A DNA stretch of 22,820 nt from Flavobacterium psychrophilum (GTDB lineage: Bacteria; Bacteroidota; Bacteroidia; Flavobacteriales; Flavobacteriaceae), in the NCBI GenBank assembly GCA_945878515.1, contig CAMCTL010000039.1, positions 1-22,820 on the forward strand. The letters are read 5' to 3'. The notes beneath the pieces were generated by a model. The model was not told the DNA's origin, did no database searches, and saw only the letters and a list, made by a program, of their open reading frames with translations. The translations under genes were made by a program, and so were the position numbers. Positions 20,930 to 22,820 of this stretch are shown piece by piece; within the stretch, counting starts at the first letter, position 1; each line of letters begins with the position of its first letter.

Positions 20930-22132
20930 CTAATTTTTAGGTCCACTACCAATAAAATAGCCTTGCTTCCATAAATATCCTAATTTATCACCATCATTAA
21001 ATAAACTAGATATTGCTTCATCATCTGAGGCTCTTTTTATACTTGTAAAACCCTTATCTTTATTCAACCAAAATAGTTCGTCTAATTCTAAAGCGTTTAC
21101 AAAATCTGGTGAGTGCGATGATATAAACACTTGTCCGCCTCTATTAGCATAATCTCTAAATTCCTCTGCTAATTCAACCAAAAGTTCAGGATGTAAGTAA
21201 TTCTCTGGTTCTTCTATACATAACAAAGGGTGTGGTTTTGGATCATTAAGCAAAACCAGATAAGCAAACATTTTAATGGTTCCATCTGACACAAATCGAG
21301 AAATAAAAGGGTCTTTAAAACTACCATCGCTAAATTGCAAAACAATTCGACCATCTATTGTTTCTGTCGCTTCAACCTTATCAATGCCTGGAACCCTCTC
21401 TTTCATTTTATCTAAAATCTTTTGAAAAGTCCCTGGATAGTTCTCATATATATATTTAGTTACTTGAGCTAAATTATCTCCCGAAGTTGATAAGTGCTCA
21501 CTCAAACCAGTATCTTCAATATTTTGAGCTGCTTGAATTTGAAAATTAGAAACATACCAATTTTCTAATAATCTTCTAAACGAACTAATAGCATTAAATT
21601 TTTGAAATTGACCCAATCCTTTTATTGCCAAAATATCTGGACTATCTAAAGTTTGTTCTTCTCTTAACTCCTTAAATTCTTGTTTAGCGCTTTCAAATTC
21701 ACTCTCATTTACAATAGCATTTCCTTTTCCGTAAGTAAATTCTAAAAATCGATAGGGTCTTCCTCTATTTCCTCTTCTATAACTTAGTACTTCTTTAGAA
21801 ACTACAGGCATATTTGTTTCGCCTAAACAAACAGAAAGTTCGTAAGTAATTAGAGGTTGCTTTTTGCCTTCAACATCGGGATTTCTGAACTTGATTTCAA
21901 TTTCTATATCTCCAACACCATTCCTTGAATAAACTTCTTTATAACCACCTCTTTTATTTAGAGCTGTTTTTACATTACTTTTAAGTGCATCACTCAAAAA
22001 ACCGAAAACTTCAAAAAGTGTAGATTTTCCAGCTCCATTTGCTCCTAAAAAGACACACATATTTGGTAAGTCTCTTATTTCGGTGTCTTGATAAACTTTA
22101 AAATTTTTAATTCGTATTTTCTCGATTTTCAT
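20930..22132 (-). CDS. AAA/ABC-type ATPase (AAA_21-like), partner of DUF4276
   Basis: A 400-aa soluble ATPase of the SMC/RecF/OLD-like group. It has Walker A GANGAGKST (30-38), a signature-like FVSDGTIKMFAYLVLL (280-295), Walker B LLCIEEPENYLHP (303-315) and switch-His motif ISSHSP (337-342). The inserted middle region (about 120-250) is helical and probably forms the sensor or dimer arm. It has no C-terminal TOPRIM domain, which is supplied by the coupled DUF4276 gene. The pair resembles AriA/AriB or AbiLi/AbiLii anti-phage systems in build; whether it acts against phage is inference. A near-consensus -7 box (CATCTTTG on the minus strand, 22172-22179) lies about 40 bases before the start. 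Confidence 0.9.
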   Translation of the reverse strand: MKIEKIRIKNFKVYQDTEIRDLPNMCVFLGANGAGKSTLFEVFGFLSDALKSNVKTALNKRGGYKEVYSRNGVGDIEIEIKFRNPDVEGKKQPLITYELSVCLGETNMPVVSKEVLSYRRGNRGRPYRFLEFTYGKGNAIVNESEFESAKQEFKELREEQTLDSPDILAIKGLGQFQKFNAISSFRRLLENWYVSNFQIQAAQNIEDTGLSEHLSTSGDNLAQVTKYIYENYPGTFQKILDKMKERVPGIDKVEATETIDGRIVLQFSDGSFKDPFISRFVSDGTIKMFAYLVLLNDPKPHPLLCIEEPENYLHPELLVELAEEFRDYANRGGQVFISSHSPDFVNALELDELFWLNKDKGFTSIKRASDDEAISSLFNDGDKLGYLWKQGYFIGSGPKN

Positions 22133-22187
22133 TTTTTTAGAACTTTTTATAAAAGTAATATTTGTTGTTTACAAAGATGTATTATTT

Positions 22188-22820
22188 TTAAGCTATTATC
22201 ATTACAGGTAATTTTTCCACAATTTTTCTATCATTACTCAACCTAGGAATTTTGTTTTGTCCGCCCAGTTTTCCAATGGATTTCATATAGTCCTGAAAAC
22301 CATTTTTTACCACTTTTGTGATAACCACTTTTCGCAAAACTTTGCCCACAATCAAATCGTCGTAGTAAATGTTTTGCTTGCGCATTGCATTGTCCAAAGC
22401 TTCCGCAAAAGTAGCTGGATTTTCAGGTTCGTTTTCAAATTCGATAAACCATTCGTGATACGGCAAACCTTCATTTGGCGTAATTTGAGGCGCAACGGTA
22501 AATTCGTTGATGCGAATTTCAGTTCCGATAATCGCTTCTTGCAAAGCACTTTCGACTTCTTTTCCAATCACGTGTTCGCCAAAAGCCGAAATATAATGCT
22601 TGATTCGTCCTGAAACGATAACTCGATAGGGTTTCAAACTCGTAAACTGGACTGTGTCGCCAATGTTGTAGCCCCAAAGTCCGGCATTGGTAGAAATTAT
22701 CAAAACATAATTCACGTCCAATTCGACTTCGCCAATGGTGTGCCTTTTTGGATTTTCGGTATAAAACTCGTCGCTTTTGATAAATTCGTAGAAAATTCCC
22801 GAATTCAATAGCAACAACAT
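22188..22820 (-). CDS. GH3 auxin-responsive promoter family protein (C-terminal part)
   Basis: Only the last 210 residues are in the window; the family is usually about 500 aa and the reading frame is open to the right edge, so the Met at 22820 is internal. Recognised segments are LLLLNSGIFYEF, STNAGLWGYNIGDTVQF (48-64), IVSGRIKHYISAFGEHVIG (68-86) and the C-terminal YHEWFIEFE and LGGQNKIPRLSNDR. GH3 proteins are ANL-superfamily acyl-adenylating amido synthetases in plants; bacterial members have unknown substrates. The visible part covers the end of the adenylation core and the mobile C-terminal domain. It is upstream of and on the same strand as the ATPase gene, but a likely promoter lies between them. 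Confidence 0.92.
   Translation of the reverse strand: MLLLLNSGIFYEFIKSDEFYTENPKRHTIGEVELDVNYVLIISTNAGLWGYNIGDTVQFTSLKPYRVIVSGRIKHYISAFGEHVIGKEVESALQEAIIGTEIRINEFTVAPQITPNEGLPYHEWFIEFENEPENPATFAEALDNAMRKQNIYYDDLIVGKVLRKVVITKVVKNGFQDYMKSIGKLGGQNKIPRLSNDRKIVEKLPVMIIA

Noticed and set aside
22352..22613. Open frames overlapping the GH3 gene on both strands
   Set aside because: The GH3 frame has clear conserved motifs throughout, so the others are out-of-frame shadows.
1..22820. tRNA, rRNA or riboswitch genes
   Set aside because: I found no cloverleaf with a CCA-end or GTTCRA-type arm, no rRNA segments, and no riboswitch core ahead of purD or upp.

Overview
The window looks like a Bacteroidota chromosome, most likely Flavobacterium or a close relative. 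The evidence is the low-GC DNA, several families I know mainly from Flavobacteriia (DUF6427, DUF6341, DUF6909, DUF4254 beside a GT9 enzyme, an HU-CCDC81/SPOR protein), the near absence of Shine-Dalgarno sequences, and repeated promoter-like boxes of the Bacteroidota type (TAnnTTTG at -7). Family names are from memory of conserved motifs; no search was run.

Layout. (1) 1-2800 is accessory DNA: a large interrupted inverted repeat at the left edge, an orphan 140-aa protein, and a minus-strand cassette that looks like phage lysis or structural genes without a phage (267-aa MARQKG-type protein, internal terminator, DUF5675 protein, two small membrane proteins, terminator). (2) 2800-9950 is mostly housekeeping: a thermonuclease-like protein, dprA, a membrane HU/SPOR protein, an unknown 102-aa protein, a GT9 glycosyltransferase with DUF4254, upp, and membrane proteins DUF6427 and DUF6341. 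(3) 9949-11223 is purD. (4) 11286-17635 is a surface-polysaccharide region: a CapK/PaaK-like adenylating enzyme, UDP-GlcNAc 2-epimerase (wecB), a GT4 glycosyltransferase, and a convergent polyprenyl-phosphate sugar transferase. Two selfish-looking units sit in the plus-strand operon: a HigBA toxin-antitoxin pair directly abutting capK, and an ORF6N-domain gene with an array of palindromes. (5) 17707-20310 holds DUF6909, whose C-terminal half looks like a nucleoside phosphorylase/nucleosidase, and an exported CarboxypepD_reg-like protein. (6) 20345-22132 is a two-gene ATPase plus DUF4276 (TOPRIM-like) unit, a probable anti-phage system. (7) 22188-22820 is the C-terminal part of a GH3-family protein that runs off the right edge.

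The most distinctive signal is at the ORF6N gene. Three palindromes of about 27 bp stand in a row upstream, and a fourth, a perfect 33-bp palindrome, lies inside the gene. Their arms differ between copies but co-vary, so the dyad is kept. Two of the upstream copies also encode the same kind of peptide (RSQFxTLK) as the internal copy. Other leads are the phage-free lysis-like cassette with its edge inverted repeat, the toxin-antitoxin promoter that seems to drive a capsule operon, the hidden nucleosidase-like domain in DUF6909, and the ATPase/DUF4276 pair.
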